Shown: positions 10,083-21,461, counted from the stretch's first letter. The stretch is 64,000 bases of DNA from Linum tenue (GCA_946122785.1 CAMGYJ010000008.1:19431475-19495474), one strand, 5' to 3'. Notes: generated from the letters alone by a model not told the origin. A program made the numbers and translations.

Positions 10083-11986
10083 TCAAGGAAGTCCACGAGC
10101 TTCACCGGAACCCACGATTTTCTTGCTCCTTGTACGTTTGCCGACGGGAGTAACAATAGGTGGTGGGGGTGGCAAGTTTCGAACGGCCGAGGTAGTGTGG
10201 CGCTCGTCGGTGCTATGTCGGAGGGGAAGCGGCGCTTGCGGGGTCGAGCGGGCGACATCTGCGCTCATACGGTGAGGAGTAGGAGGCCACTGCTGATGAG
10301 GGCGAGTCAATGGGTTGAACTCGTGGTGGGCAGTCATGGAGGAGCCATCATGCCAAGTCCCAGATGATGTTTGGCGGGGAGATGAGGGGTAGATAGGGCG
10401 GGAATCGTAGTATGTTTGGCGGGGAGATGGGGTGTAGACCGGGCGGGAATGGTAGTATGTTTGGCGGGGATCGTTGTATGAGATCGGGGTGGGATCATAT
10501 GGGGATTGGTGGAAACTCTGAGAGGATTGATGGTAGGTCGAGCGGGGATCGTAGTATGAGCTTGGGTGGGGATCGTTGTGGTAGGAGGGGCGGGAACTCT
10601 TGGGATGAAGTCGGGCGGGGATCTTGGGATGAAGTCGGGTGGGGATCTTGGGCGGAAGTCGGGCGGGGAGATGGAGCGGAGGTCGGGCGGGGAGCTTGGG
10701 TGGAACTCGGTCCGGCACCTTGGGTGGAACTTGATCCGGCACCATGTGTCACAACCAATGGGGGCGGCACTTTCCACACCCCATATGACGTTACGTCGGG
10801 CACGTTGGGCCTTTTCCGAACCCTCTTGCTCTTCTTTCTCTCGTATGGTGGTGGGGGATTGGGGACATCAAGTTGTACCGGAGGTGGAGGGGGTGCGGGC
10901 GCTGGCGGATATCTACGATGATCCCGACCCTTAGCTCTGATACAGCCAAGTAGACTGTTTGCTATCCTCCTAATGAAGCTCACATCTTCATTGCCCAACT
11001 CAGTTCTCCCGGTGGTCATATCTTTGATCCGCTCGATCCCATCAGCCTAAATCACAAAAAAAAAAAGTTAGAAAAAGATTTAGGAACCAAGTAATAAATT
11101 TAATTGTTTAGACGGAATATACTTACTAATACACCATCGGCCTCACCCTCCGGAGTCATGTAACGAACCGATGTTTGCCAATATCGATCCAAGTATGGGT
11201 CATGATACCCCATTCGGCCCACTTGATTTGGAGTGACAATATCCTGGGATTGTCGGTTCTCCCAAATCGCGATGAAGTTCGCCAACTTCGTGGTCCAATC
11301 GCGAGTACCTTGCCGACCATCTCGGCCATGGAAGGCCCTTTGACTATCGGGGACCTCTAACGGAATGCACTGCTCCCGACCAAACTGACGGAGGCATCGA
11401 TCCGACAAGTGCCACTCCACGGTCCCAAAACAAATTAGAGGAACCCTCGTGCACCATTGCCCGATATGACCGGGGAATTGCTGGAGATGCCAATGAACGA
11501 TGTTCTCCGGGTATGGATCAAAGACGATCTACAAGAAAGAAATGAGTAACGTAAGATTAATTAATTAGAAAAATACATGTAGTCCCATGGAAAAAGATAT
11601 AAATGGATCGAAGTATAGAAGTTACCTCTCCTACCCAAAGTCGCTCAAACCTCCTCCGATACTCGTCCAACTTGTGTTGGGCAAGGTTGTCGCATGTTGT
11701 GTGTCCGAGCCACCTTATTAATAAGACAATAATGAAACTACAATAAGATAAAACACAAGGGAAAATGTGTTATGAACTACATGATAAGGTATGAGAAGTT
11801 TACCTTGTACCATAAGCTTCACCTCTTAGGGGATGATCGATTGGCCAATCCCTGTCTGGACGTTGGACCGGTGCAATCCATGGCATATGCTCCCAAGCCC
11901 AAAATTGGAAGATGAACATTGCGCCGCTGACCTCCCTCACAGCTTTTAGAGACGCATTGCACAAGTTGTGGTAGATCATAGCTAGG
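10083..11986 (-). pseudogene. Plant mobile domain (PMD) protein, C-terminal exons
   Basis: Read on the - strand, the exons are 11986-11804, 11713-11626, 11528-11127 and 11046-10083, each with GT/AG borders and consistent phase. The third encodes the hallmark PMD segment: a V-E-W-H-L-S-D-R stretch near 11415, then Q-F-G, then W-E-N-R and Y-H-D-P-Y-L-D toward 11190. The last exon is a long Pro/Ser/Thr/Tyr-rich tail. Its start is clear (from 11046), and the end with basic R-T-R-S-K-K near 10115 is in another frame, so a frameshift within the repetitive tail near 10600 is likely. PMD proteins include MAIN/MAIL1 of plants and many transposon-borne relatives. The N-terminal exons are at 17496-19019, beyond the inserted LTR element. 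Confidence 0.75.
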
Positions 11987-13370
11987 TGACACGCTAAAAC
12001 ACAACACCTAACAATGGCCAAGTTTAACCAATGAAAGGGACTGCAGTATAGTGGCACAAGTAATAAATATCGAATCCACGGGTCTCTAGAGTTACTATTA
12101 CTCAACTTCAGTCCATTATCTAGCAAACTAGATTAAGGATTGATTTACTAAACTACTCTACTAACTACTCTACTAATTACAATTTGGGAACTCACTTAGG
12201 TATGATTACCCCTAGCTCCTCAATTAGGTCCAAGTTGCAATTACCTTTGGTTGATCTACTGTCGATTAAACTGCGGAAGATCCTAAATTAGCTTGGAATC
12301 TCTTAAGCTAACCAAGCCCTCTCAGTCCAACTACCCGGCAGACAACTAGTCTTCACCAGGATAGAAAGCTGAGGCTATGAACACAGAACTCCACTACTGG
12401 AATGAATTCCAGTACAAAGCAGTGAATTGATTGACTCTCGCACAACCAATTCACCACTATCAATCAAGGAAGCTCTCTTAACCTAATCAGATTCTATCTA
12501 TCATAGGTTAAAGCAGAAATCAAGAGAATTTGATCAAGATTCAATTGACTCAATAAATCATGCCTCAATCGATTATAATCAAACAATATAGCATCCAAAA
12601 CTTCATACAAGAAAGATCCTAACTCATGGAACTAGGGTTCCTCAAAACCTAAGTGAAGGGAAGTTACTCCATAGAGAAAAGAGAGACTGCAGAAATCTGA
12701 TCTAGATCTTCAATCTCCATCTCCAAGCTTGATTCCCGAGCTCCAATGGCTAAGAAATCCTCCAAAATAGCTCCAAGAATGTTCCCAAGTCGCTCTCTCT
12801 CTCTAGGGTTCGTCCCTTGGGTGTTTGGGAACCAAAAACCCAGCTCTCTCCTTTCCTTTTGCTGAAAATCGGGTTTTAAACAGAAATTCCCGATCACACG
12901 GCCAGGCCACACGACCGTGTGGCTTTCCCAGCTGCCCGTGTGAAGGCTCGGTGATTTCCACACGGCCACGACCCACACGGCCGTGTGGAGTTCCAGGATG
13001 CCCGTGTGGCTTGCTCAGCCTCTATATAATGCTTCGATTCTCCCTCGACCGGACTCCGAATCAGTCGCCGTTTGATCCTAGACGCTCGTAGTCTCGTCCT
13101 CTTTCTTTTCATGACAAGCTTGCATGATTCTTTGTCCATAAAGTGAGGTATAAATCCATTCTTCTTCAGGTCATGCCCGAGTTTCTTCTCCCGAATTGTC
13201 AATTGATCTCTGATTGACTTGAAACTTGCGCCTATGCTTCACTTTATGTGCTAGGACCTGAAATGTGACAAAGGAACACGACCTAGCGTAAAATAGGCCA
13301 AAGACGCGATAATTCAATCTCAAACAATCAAGAAACAAAGGGGAAAACATGTGCAAATACCGAGTCATCA
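11987..13370 (-). repeat. 3' LTR of the 11987-17495 element, family B
   Basis: The 1384-bp sequence begins TGATGACTCGG (at 13370 on the - strand) and ends GCGTGTCA (at 11987). It matches the solo LTR 3559-4940 along its whole length. CACGGCCGTG palindromes occur at about 12895-13010. Confidence 0.9.
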
Positions 13371-13392
13371 AATCCCCCCACACTTAACTGTT
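13371..13392 (-). promoter_or_regulatory. Polypurine tract
   Basis: On the - strand CAGTTAAGTGTGGGGGGATT directly precedes the LTR start at 13370. It has the same form as the tracts at 5838 and 30148. Confidence 0.8.
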
Positions 13393-14760
13393 TGCTTGTC
13401 CCCAAGCAAACCTAACTCAAACCAATGCAGCTCTCCAGACCTCTATAGCAACACACAACCACGATCGTCGGTAGAGGATTTCCTAGATCATATAGTAGCT
13501 TACGAGGTCAACTGGTCTTCTAAGACGTTCCCTATCTCTCTCATTGCGAGTACTAGACTCAAGCCAAGATCATGAGAAGAAGTGGAAGTAAGACAGCCAG
13601 TTCATGGATAAAGGGACTCACACCATTCACAACCAAGGACTCGTTGTACCGGGGTGCTCTTTCACTTCATTTCACTGTTGGAACCCCTTTTTGCACTTTC
13701 ATTTACATTTCTTTTTCTCTTTTTTTTTTCTTCATTCACTTGGCGGGGGTTCCAACTGCAGTCTTTTGCACGGTCGACCCTTATTAGTCGAGCAAGAGCA
13801 ATTTTTGTACACCTGGCGCTCGCCAGGGTACTTCTTTTAACTCATTTTCCTCAACTCATGTGGAGGGTCAATGAAATTAAGGGGGGTCGGAAGCTCTATC
13901 CGTGCCCTTAAAAACACATCCTCGAGTAGGCAAACTGTTCAACGGGTGGAAGTTTTACTTGTACTGGAGACAACTTAGCTTCACCTTGTAGGACTACCCC
14001 ACTAAGGATCACTAAAATCTCCTCCAAACCCCGATTTTGTGCAATGAGCGGTGCCACACACGTTGGGCTTACCCCATGTTTAAGATTTCGATAATTTCGA
14101 CATGAAGGACCAACTGCTTTTCATTTTCCACATGAGCACCCTGTTCGATACACGAGTCCACAACATAATTCAAACGGAGTCACCATTGCCACATGAATTC
14201 AACGGTCTTAGCTCCACTAATTCACAAAATCAACTGGTACAACAGAGAGCTAGATAGGAAAAATTTTATACTTCAACATCCTCCATAGTGCTACACTACC
14301 TCCGTAGGTTGCACATTACTATAGAGACTGTCAATTCAAAGCATACTGAGCAGACAATTTGCATAAAAACACGTACTTGGAGCCCTCAAATTTAAAAATT
14401 TGGACAGTGAACTAGGCTCCAAGCACACAAACAGCCAAACATTCACCCGCATACATAATCGAACATTCCCCCACACTTAAGCACAACATTGTCCTCAATG
14501 GAGGAAAGATAAGGAGGGTAGAACGAAGTTACCAGATCAAGGGTGAATGATGATGGACGGGTCAGGCGGTGAATTTCAGGAAGAGAGAGTAATCAGAACA
14601 CAAACACCACACAAAATCTCACAAAGGTTGAGTTATTGACTCTAAAATCAAATAACAAAACTGACTCAACCGAGGAGAAATAGAGAAAGAAATGCAAACC
14701 GACTGGTTGGGTTGCCTCCCAACAAGCGCTTCTTTCACGTCGTGAGCCGGACGATGGCTC
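13393..14760 (-). other. 3' noncoding region of the non-autonomous element
   Basis: No gene is seen. Reading on the - strand it contains the post-ORF box (about 14740-14708), a PPT-like box around 14500-14468, a recurrent hairpin at 14376-14423, and sequence related to the Athila 3' region. The short ORFs on the + strand here show no family features. Confidence 0.6.
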
Positions 14761-15975
14761 CTAAGTTTCGGTCCATGCTAGAACCTCCTTGAAGTTGAGG
14801 TTTTCGTCAATGAGGTGGAGTCGCAAGTCACGAGCATTTGGTATGATTGGTGATGGAAGCTCATGCACTTGATGCAGATGAAGTCTCCATCCTCGAGACC
14901 TCTTCTTCTCTTCTCTCGTCTCATTGCCCCAAACCATATATGACAACATCGATTGACCACCATCGTGTCCACCAAGAGGGACCGATGTTGATGTGGCCTT
15001 GGTCTGGCAAAGAGACACTGCAAATGGGTCCTACTAAGCAGTTCCTCGAAGTTTGGTGGGGATATTACTTGTATTATAGGGCCAGTGCAAGCCTCTTCCA
15101 CCTCAACTTCATCCTCAGCCTGGACACCACTCGCTACTTCAACCCCCATTCCTTCTTCAAAATGTGGTCTCTCTCCTCGAAAAAGATCAAGAACTACCTC
15201 TTCTTTGCTTTCTTCCTCATCCTCCACAACTTCTTTCCTCATCCTTTCTCTCTCTTCTTCTTCCATAACTGATTGGAGAGCAAGTCACCATGCAAGGTTC
15301 TCAATAAGTTCAGCTTGCATCTCCTCGCTCGGGCCCAGCATGTCAGAGCGGAAATGGGGAAAGTTGTGATCTACCACCAGAGGATACACTTGATCATGAT
15401 TATCATGGGAGATTTCCTTGACAACTTCTGTATGCTCCTCAACATCCTCACGATTGCCTTCTTCTTCTTCCACCTCTACTTGTATGGCAGCATAAAGGTT
15501 GTCTTGAGAAAACTGTGAACAGGCTTTCTCAATGACCTCTATGTGCTTCTTTATGCTCCGAAGGGTATCCTCTATTTCACGGGGAAAGGAGAACTCAGTT
15601 TGGGCAATGGCCTGGATATGAGGATCCATCTCGGGAAAGGATCTCTCAGGTACTCGAGCAATCTGCTCAACGAGAAGCCTCAAGTGATAGTTTGGATCTG
15701 GTTGTGGAGTGTAGCATGGCTCTACCGGATCGCCCGTGAAGGCTGTGGCGAACTCAAGATCTGATGGCCCTTCCTGTTGTGGGAGGAATTCTTCTTGATA
15801 AGGAGATTGTTCTTGATATACCCAGGGGTCTGATTGTTCTTCGTAGTAGGGGGGGTTGGTACTGAAACCCGACTCCATAGTCTTCTCCTCCTTGGCTACT
15901 CCAGGGAGTCTCGGGGTAATACCAATCGGATGGTGGTGGATACCCCCAATGATTGGAGAAGCCATGAGGGTTCAT
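14761..15975 (-). pseudogene. Acidic ORF of a non-autonomous LTR element (copy 1)
   Basis: The ORF starts at ATG 15975 with a short Trp/Tyr/Pro-rich segment, passes a C7 run (15855-15849) where the frame changes, and continues as a Glu-rich protein. That protein contains a long E/D/V stretch (about 15290-15110) and ends near 14761. A TGA at about 15287-15285 replaces an Arg codon of the homologue at 21462-22683 (CGA to TGA). A frameshift near 15035 moves the last part to another frame. There is no CCHC knuckle, protease or polymerase motif. It occupies the gag position after the primer site, and it is followed directly by the box that normally follows pol. I do not recognise its family. The low-complexity middle suggests coiled coil or disorder. 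Confidence 0.65.
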
Positions 15976-16095
15976 GATTCAGATCTGCACCAACAAAAAC
16001 GAAAAAAAAAAAACACCCAAGTGAAAATCAAGGTCGGAAAACAAAAGAAAAACGCTAAAGTAACAAACTTCTGCCTTTGCTAATAATCTAGAAAG

Positions 16096-16113
16096 TCTCC
16101 GGCAACGGTGCCA
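16096..16113 (-). promoter_or_regulatory. Primer binding site, tRNA-Asp type
   Basis: On the - strand TGGCACCGTTGCCGGAGA differs at two G-to-A positions from the site TGGCGCCGTTGCCGGGGA at 21331-21348. It lies 6 nt after the LTR. Confidence 0.85.
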
Positions 16114-16119
16114 AAAACT

Positions 16120-17495
16120 TGACACGGTAAAACACAACACCAAACTGCGACCAAGTGTTTTCGCAGTCCGGGAATGCAGTAAAGTAGCAAGTTCTATTAT
16201 CAACCCGGGGTCTAGATCTACTGCCTACTCCGTGAATATCTATTATCTAGCAAACTAAGTCGAGTGATTGTTGTTTAAAGTAAACGCAGTAAAAAGCAGG
16301 AAATGGTTCGGTTTTCTGAAGTCAAGGAAGAGTCACTCGGGAATGAGTCCCCCTAGCTCCTTAGTTAGTTCTCAATTGCAATTACCCTGGGTTGATTTAC
16401 TGTTGATTAAACTGCGGAAGATCCTAAATTAGCTTGGAGTCTCTTAAGCTGACCAAGCCCTCTCAGTCCAACTACCCAGCAGACAACTAGTCTTCACCAG
16501 GATAGAAAGCTGAGGCTATGAACATAGAACTCCACTACTGGAATGAATTCCAGTACAAAGCAGTGAATTGATTGACTCTCGCACAACCAATTCACCACTA
16601 TCAATCAAAGAAGCTCTCTTAACCTAAATCAGATTCTATCTATCATAGGTTAAAGCAGAAATCAAGAGAATTTGATCAAGATTCAATTGACTCAATAAAT
16701 CATGCCTCAATTTATTATAATCAAACAATATAGCATCCAAAACTTCATACAAGAAAGATCCTAACTCATGGAACTAGGGTTCCTCAAAACCTAAGTGAAG
16801 GGAAGTTACTCCATAGAGAAGAGAGAGACTGCAGAAATCTGATCTAGATCTTCAATCTCCATCTTCAAGCTTGATTCCCGAGCTCCAATGGCTAAGAAAT
16901 CCTCCAAAATAGCTCCAAGAATGTTCCCAAGTCGCTCTCTCTCTCTAGGGTTCGTCCCTTGGGTGTTTGGGAACCAAAAACCCAGCTCTCTCCTTTCCTT
17001 TTTGCTGAAAATCGGGTTTTAAACAGAAATTCCCGATCACACGACCGTGTGGCTTTCCCAGCTTCCCGTTTGAAGGCTCGGTGATTTCCACACGGCCACG
17101 ACCCACACGGCCATGTGGAGTTCCAGGATGCCCGTGTGGCTTGCTCAGCCTCTGTTTAATGCTTCGTTTCTCCCTCGTCCGGACTCTGAATCAGTCGTCG
17201 TTTGATCCCAGACGCTCGTAGTCTCGTCCTATTTCTTTTCATGACAAGCTTGCATGATTCTTTGTCCATAAAGTGAGGTAGAAATGCATTCTTCTTCAGG
17301 TCATGCCCGAGTTTCTTCTCCCGAATCGTCAATTGATCTCTGATTGAAACTTGCGCCTATGCTTCACTTTATGTGCTAGGACCTGAAATGTGACAAAGGA
17401 ACACGACCTATCGTAAAATAGGCCAAAGACGCGATAATTCAAGCTCAAACAATCAAGAAACAAAGAGGAAAACATGTGCAAATACCGAGTCATCA
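16120..17495 (-). repeat. 5' LTR of the 11987-17495 element, mosaic
   Basis: It is 1376 bp and starts TGATGACTCGG like family B. From about 16410 down to 16120 it instead follows the U5 of the family A LTR (compare 21050-21324). It lacks the matching U5 of its partner 3' LTR. The CACGGCCGTG block at about 17040-17120 has lost part of one palindrome. Confidence 0.85.
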
Positions 17496-18081
17496 CTAGG
17501 CAAGCGGATGCCCAACTATACTCCCCCATCTCCTCCCAACTACCGAAGATGATACTAAGCCATCCACAACTAAGGAGATTGCTTGATTTCTTGGAGAAGA
17601 ACACTCCTCCGATCATGACTATGAGATAGACACGAGCATATCTCTCCTTCTCATCCTCCGGACTTTCCTCGGTTAGGGGATGACTCTCTTAATGGTCTCT
17701 AAAATACTTCGTCAACCAAGTAATTGAGACTTGGTGTTTCCTCATTGGTGGCATGCGATCGGTCGCATCAACGCAACCCTTCACCTGTATTTTCACTCCC
17801 AAATGACTGTGGATGAAATGAACCCAACCGGGCATACCGTCATGATCCTCGGGAGGATGATCACTCACGCACACCGGTTTGCCATCGATGGGTAGATGGG
17901 TTAGGATGGCGACATCCTTTAGCGTGATGGTGGCCTCTCCTTCTCTAAAGTTGAAACAATGGGTCTCCTTTCTCCATCTCTCGGCTAATGCGGTGATGAG
18001 TTGGCGATTAAAGGGCAAGATAGCTGGGTGGAATGGGAGCACATTGGTGGTACCCCTGTAGCGGATTATTGTTTGTACCTC

Positions 18082-18766
18082 CTAGAGAAAATTTACACGT
18101 TAATTATTATATATTAGTAAGGTTTTTTTCTTCTTATAACTAAATTAATTAAATTAAATTATTTAACTTCAAGCAGAATTTTATTATTATAAAAAGAAAT
18201 TTCATATTATCATATTATCATAAAACAAACATCCTAAATTAATTAACATAATAACATTCTAAATGAATAATAATTTAAAGAGATACATACATATTATCGT
18301 AAAACAAACATACTAAATTAATTAACATAAATAACATTGTTAACGAATAATAATTTAAATAGAAACATACATATTCAAATGTTTGAAATTAATAAAATTC
18401 TTTTTTTACACATAAAAATAAATCGTTTTGGTTGTTTGGTAAATAATTTAATCATATTGGTTGTTTTAAATAATTTAATCGAATACAAAGCAACACTCGT
18501 TAGACTCTTAGAAGAGGTATACATCTTCTTAGAAACGCAGTCTTTTTGACAGAAAAAGGGGGGATCCGAGGATCTCTTAATACCCGATTTTCCCAGGTAA
18601 TGGGAGGATATGATAATCGTTTAAAACCCCATTTCCTTAGACGTGCATCTCTTTATAAAGAGTCGAAGTAAGTGGCGCTATGTATTCGATTAAATTATTG
18701 AAAATATATCCAACGGTCCTTGCTCGAGATAATACCGTTGGTTGTATATATCCACGTCCTCCCCAA
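18082..18766 (-). other. AT-rich intron region of the PMD gene
   Basis: This stretch lies between the second and third PMD exons. It is very AT-rich with short repeats around TTAATTAACATA (18235 and 18320) and contains the foldback at 18494-18674. No other gene is seen. Confidence 0.5.
18494..18674 (-). repeat. 181-bp foldback (MITE-like) in the PMD intron
   Basis: On the - strand it matches 8697-8877 of the MURA intron nearly throughout. Both copies are 181 bp and carry inverted ends. Confidence 0.7.
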
Positions 18767-19019
18767 CCTACGAGAAAATAACAACGAGGTTAGCACATAA
18801 ATTAATTAAAAAGCTTATAACAATAACAAAAATTAAACCAGAATAATGAGTACGTACCGCTTGAAATTCATCGACATAAACTCCCTCTCCTTGCCACCAA
18901 TCAGCCATTTTTTCGGGAAATTCGGACAGAGGTTCGGCTTGGGTCGGCGGGTTTTGAGGAAAAAACCTAAGAAAAGTTTTCCGATGGCAGATCGGACTTA
19001 GCCGCAACCAACAGACCAC

Positions 19020-19596
19020 TATTTCCTAGACTTTTGGGAGGGGAGGGTTTAGAGCGATAAATTCTAGAGAAAGAAGGAAGAATGGGTTGTGGTGTGAAGA
19101 AATGAGAGGGGAAGGGGGGTATTTATACCCAACAGACCGCACCCTCCAGGGGCGGTCTGGTAATTTTGCCAGCTGAGAAAACGCACCCTTCCGATGCAAT
19201 CTCTGTTTCCCGAGGCGCTGACCGCTCTGTAAAGATGCGTTCCGTTATTCAAGGCGGCAAACCGCTCCTCCCCGCTGCGTTCTGCGATCCACGGTGCGGA
19301 TCGCTGACGTGGCATTGCTCCTGCTCGCTAGATCGCACCACAATCCTGCGGTCTGTAAGGCCGCTGCCCACCAAAAATAGAACGCACCTTGGAGGTGCGT
19401 TTCCCATTCTGACGTGGCATAAACCGCACCTTAGAGGTGTGCTTTATATAGAAACGCACCCTTAGGGTGCGGTTTATATATAAAACGCACCTCTAAGGTG
19501 CGTTCCATAAAAAAAGGTGCTATTAGTGTAAATTTTTTTGACTGTGTGCTATTGTTGTAATTTTTTTTAAAAGGTGCTATTATTGGAAAAATCCCC
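19020..19596 (+). repeat. MULE right terminal region with hairpin series
   Basis: Four short hairpins of the form AAACGCACCTTAGGGTGCG lie at 19381-19402, 19421-19443, 19452-19475 and 19482-19504, and a longer one lies near 19134-19162. The final 90 bp carry three GTGCTATT motifs and end TTGGAAAAATCCCC at 19596. The PMD gene starts just inside (19019, -), so this segment should also hold its promoter. A TATAAATA-like motif reads on the - strand at about 19118-19125. Confidence 0.55.
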
Positions 19597-19974
19597 AACT
19601 TTAGGAGGTGGGCATTCACCTTGAATGGCTCAGTTTGAGCATTGCTGATCTCCCCCGCACCGTGCGGGAAAACTTGGGTGACCGTGAAGGGTCCCGACCA
19701 CCTCGAATGTAGCTTGCCCAGGAAGAGTTTCAGGCATGCATTGAAGAGTATAACACGATCACCGACCTGAAACTCCATCGGGCCCCTCAACCGAGAGTCG
19801 TGGAGACGCTTGGTTCACTCTTTGTAGAGCGGGGTGTTCTCGTAGGCATGGTATCGCCACTCCTCCAACTCCAGCAGCTGCAACTTATGTTCAGTACCTG
19901 CAACACACAAATCCAAGTTTAGCAGCTTAAGGGCCCAGAAGGCCTTGTGCTCTAGCTCTACTGGCAAATGACAC
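19597..19974 (-). pseudogene. Athila-type integrase C-terminal part (split pol, fragment 1)
   Basis: On the - strand the region encodes the end of integrase: a Y-E-N-(x)-L-Y-K-E stretch, a TGA at about 19816, then F-Q-V-G-D-R-V-I-L-F-N near 19770 and S-G-P-F near 19690, the usual GPY/F-type module. It joins in sense to 31514 when the element 19975-31508 and one GACAC are removed. Its far end is cut by the MULE terminus at 19596. Confidence 0.85.
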
Positions 19975-21324
19975 TGATAGACCGTTAATTACACATGTTT
20001 TTACCCCCGTTCTTAAACCGTTTGAGGTGTTGATTCTCGAGTTTTAGGCCGATTTCACGCTAGGTTTTGCTTGTTTGTGATATTTCAGGTCCTAGTACCT
20101 GAATGGAGGCTTGGGAGCGAGTCTGGGGTCGATTGGACGAAGATAGGACGAGTGGCGAGGTGCCAAAGAAGCCGCACGGGCAGACCGGGGCATCACACGG
20201 CCGTGCAACTGACAATTGTGGCCGTGTGATTTCCGCCGAGAGCAAACACGGGCAACTCAGGAAATCCACACGGCCGTGCAACCCTGGCCGTGTGAGATGG
20301 CTGAAGATCGAACTTAATGGTACGCTGCGTTTTGACTCGCACGGCCAGTTGGGTGAGCCACACGGCCGTGTGGCCTGCCCATGTGAGTCGGGAAACTCTG
20401 GTTTTTTAGCCAATTTCGATCCAAAAGTGGGAGAATCGGATTTTGAGAGCAAAAACAGAGCCCTAGAGAGAGAAAGTACGAAGAACACATCCTATAAGCT
20501 ATCTTGGAGCTGGGTTTCATCGAATCGATCTTGGAGATCGTCATAGGAGTGGAAATCATCATCCCGGAGCAGATTTTTCCTCATCATTATGAGTATGACT
20601 ACTCCGATTACTGTTTTCTCTTCTCTCTCTATGGAGTAGAACCCTTCTCTCACTTGGGTATGAAGAACCCTAGTTCCTTGTGTTAGGGATTTGATTGTAA
20701 TGACTTAGGATGATATTACTGTTTGATTTTAATCGAATGATGCATGTTTATTGAATTGATTGAAGTCTGATCAGCTTTTCTCGATTTTTGCTGCAACCTG
20801 AGATAGATAGAATCTGATTAGGTTGTTAGAGCCTCTTCATTCGATAGTAGGAGATTGGCTATACAAGAGTTAGCCAGTTTATTGCTTTGTACTGGAATTC
20901 AATTTCAGTAGTGGAGTTCTGTGCTTATTGCTTCAGCTTTCTATCCCGGTGAAGACTAGTCGTCTGCCGGGTAGTTAGACTGAGAGGGCTTGGTCAGTTT
21001 AAGAGATTCCAAGCTACTGTCGGATCTTCCGCAGTCTAATCAACAGTGAATCAACCCAGGGAAATTACAATTGAACCTAACTAAGGGGCTAGGGGGACTC
21101 ATTCCCGAGTGACTCTTTCCTGACTTTGAAAACCGAACAATTTACTGCTTTCTTACTGCTTTTGCTTTAAACAACAATCAATCGAATTAGTTGGCTATAT
21201 AATAGACAATCACGGAGTAAGCAGTAGATCTAGACCCCGGGTTGATAATAGAACTTGTCTGTTACTGCATTCCCGGACTGCGATTACACTTGGTCGCAGT
21301 TTGGTGTTGTGTTTTGGCGTGTCA
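19975..21324 (+). repeat. 5' LTR, family A
   Basis: It starts TGATAGACCG, ends GGCGTGTCA and spans 1350 bp. It differs from the partner at 30164-31508 by scattered substitutions and an 8-bp indel near 20422. CACGGCCGTG palindromes lie at about 20175-20385. Confidence 0.93.
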
Positions 21325-21330
21325 AGTTTT

Positions 21331-21348
21331 TGGCGCCGTTGCCGGGGA
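21331..21348 (+). promoter_or_regulatory. Primer binding site, tRNA-Asp
   Basis: TGGCGCCGTTGCCGGGGA lies 6 nt after the LTR end. It is complementary to the 3' end of plant tRNA-Asp, the primer typical of Athila elements. Confidence 0.9.
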
Positions 21349-21461
21349 CCCTCTAGGTTATTGGGGAAACTTGAGAATTTGTTACTCTAGCTTTTTTTCT
21401 TTTCTTTTCCACCCTTGCTTTTCACTTGGGTGTTATGTTTTTGTTGGTGCAGCTCTGAAAC

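Larger units (their letters stand above)
11987..17495 (-). mobile_element. Complete non-autonomous Athila-related LTR element, TSD CTAGG
   Basis: It is bounded by CTAGG at 11982-11986 and 17496-17500. On the - strand the order is 5' LTR (17495-16120), tRNA-Asp primer site (16113-16096), one acidic ORF (15975-14761), post-ORF box (about 14740-14708), noncoding region, polypurine tract (about 13392-13371) and 3' LTR (13370-11987). There is no protease, RT or integrase, so it depends on other elements. It splits an exon of the PMD gene, and that exon continues in frame on either side. The two LTRs differ strongly over the last 290 bp of U5. Confidence 0.93.
17496..19019 (-). pseudogene. Plant mobile domain (PMD) protein, N-terminal exons
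   Basis: The exons on the - strand are first exon to 18858 (donor GTACGT; start at ATG 18908 or the longer 19019), second from 18767, and third from 18081 to the insertion at 17496. The third exon holds the PMD core: A-E-R-W-R-K-E-T, L-K-D-V-A-I-L-T-H-L-P-I-D-G and a long L/W-rich part. A TAA at 17691-17689 breaks an otherwise open frame that runs on through E-R-Y-A-R-V-Y and across the LTR insertion into the exon at 11986-11804. The second exon has no obvious donor and is followed by the 181-bp foldback. PMD proteins act in genome maintenance and transcript control when domesticated. This copy lies inside a MULE and is best seen as transposon cargo. Confidence 0.75.
7211..19596 (+). mobile_element. 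Mutator-like element (MULE) with MURA and PMD genes, interrupted and 5'-truncated in the window
   Basis: Two convergent genes, MURA (+) and a plant-mobile-domain gene (-), lie between an Athila LTR on the left and a MULE-like end on the right. The left terminus is outside the window because the Athila element entered the 5' part of MURA. The right terminus is taken at 19596: beyond it the sequence is integrase coding sequence of an older retroelement, and the last 90 bp contain three spaced GTGCTATT repeats ending TTGGAAAAATCCCC. A 9-bp target duplication would be expected, with AACTTTAGG at 19597-19605 as the candidate, but the partner copy is not visible. An LTR element occupies 11987-17495. 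Confidence 0.6.

Noticed and set aside
10412..10934. Gly-rich ORFs on the + strand opposite the PMD tail
   Set aside because: The PMD tail is Pro/Ser-rich repetitive DNA, so all frames stay open. Splice sites and the PMD core are on the - strand.
21331..21348. tRNA gene fragments
   Set aside because: These and similar sites (16096, 24449, 26154, 36953, 46042) are single 12-18 nt primer sites next to LTR ends, with no cloverleaf.
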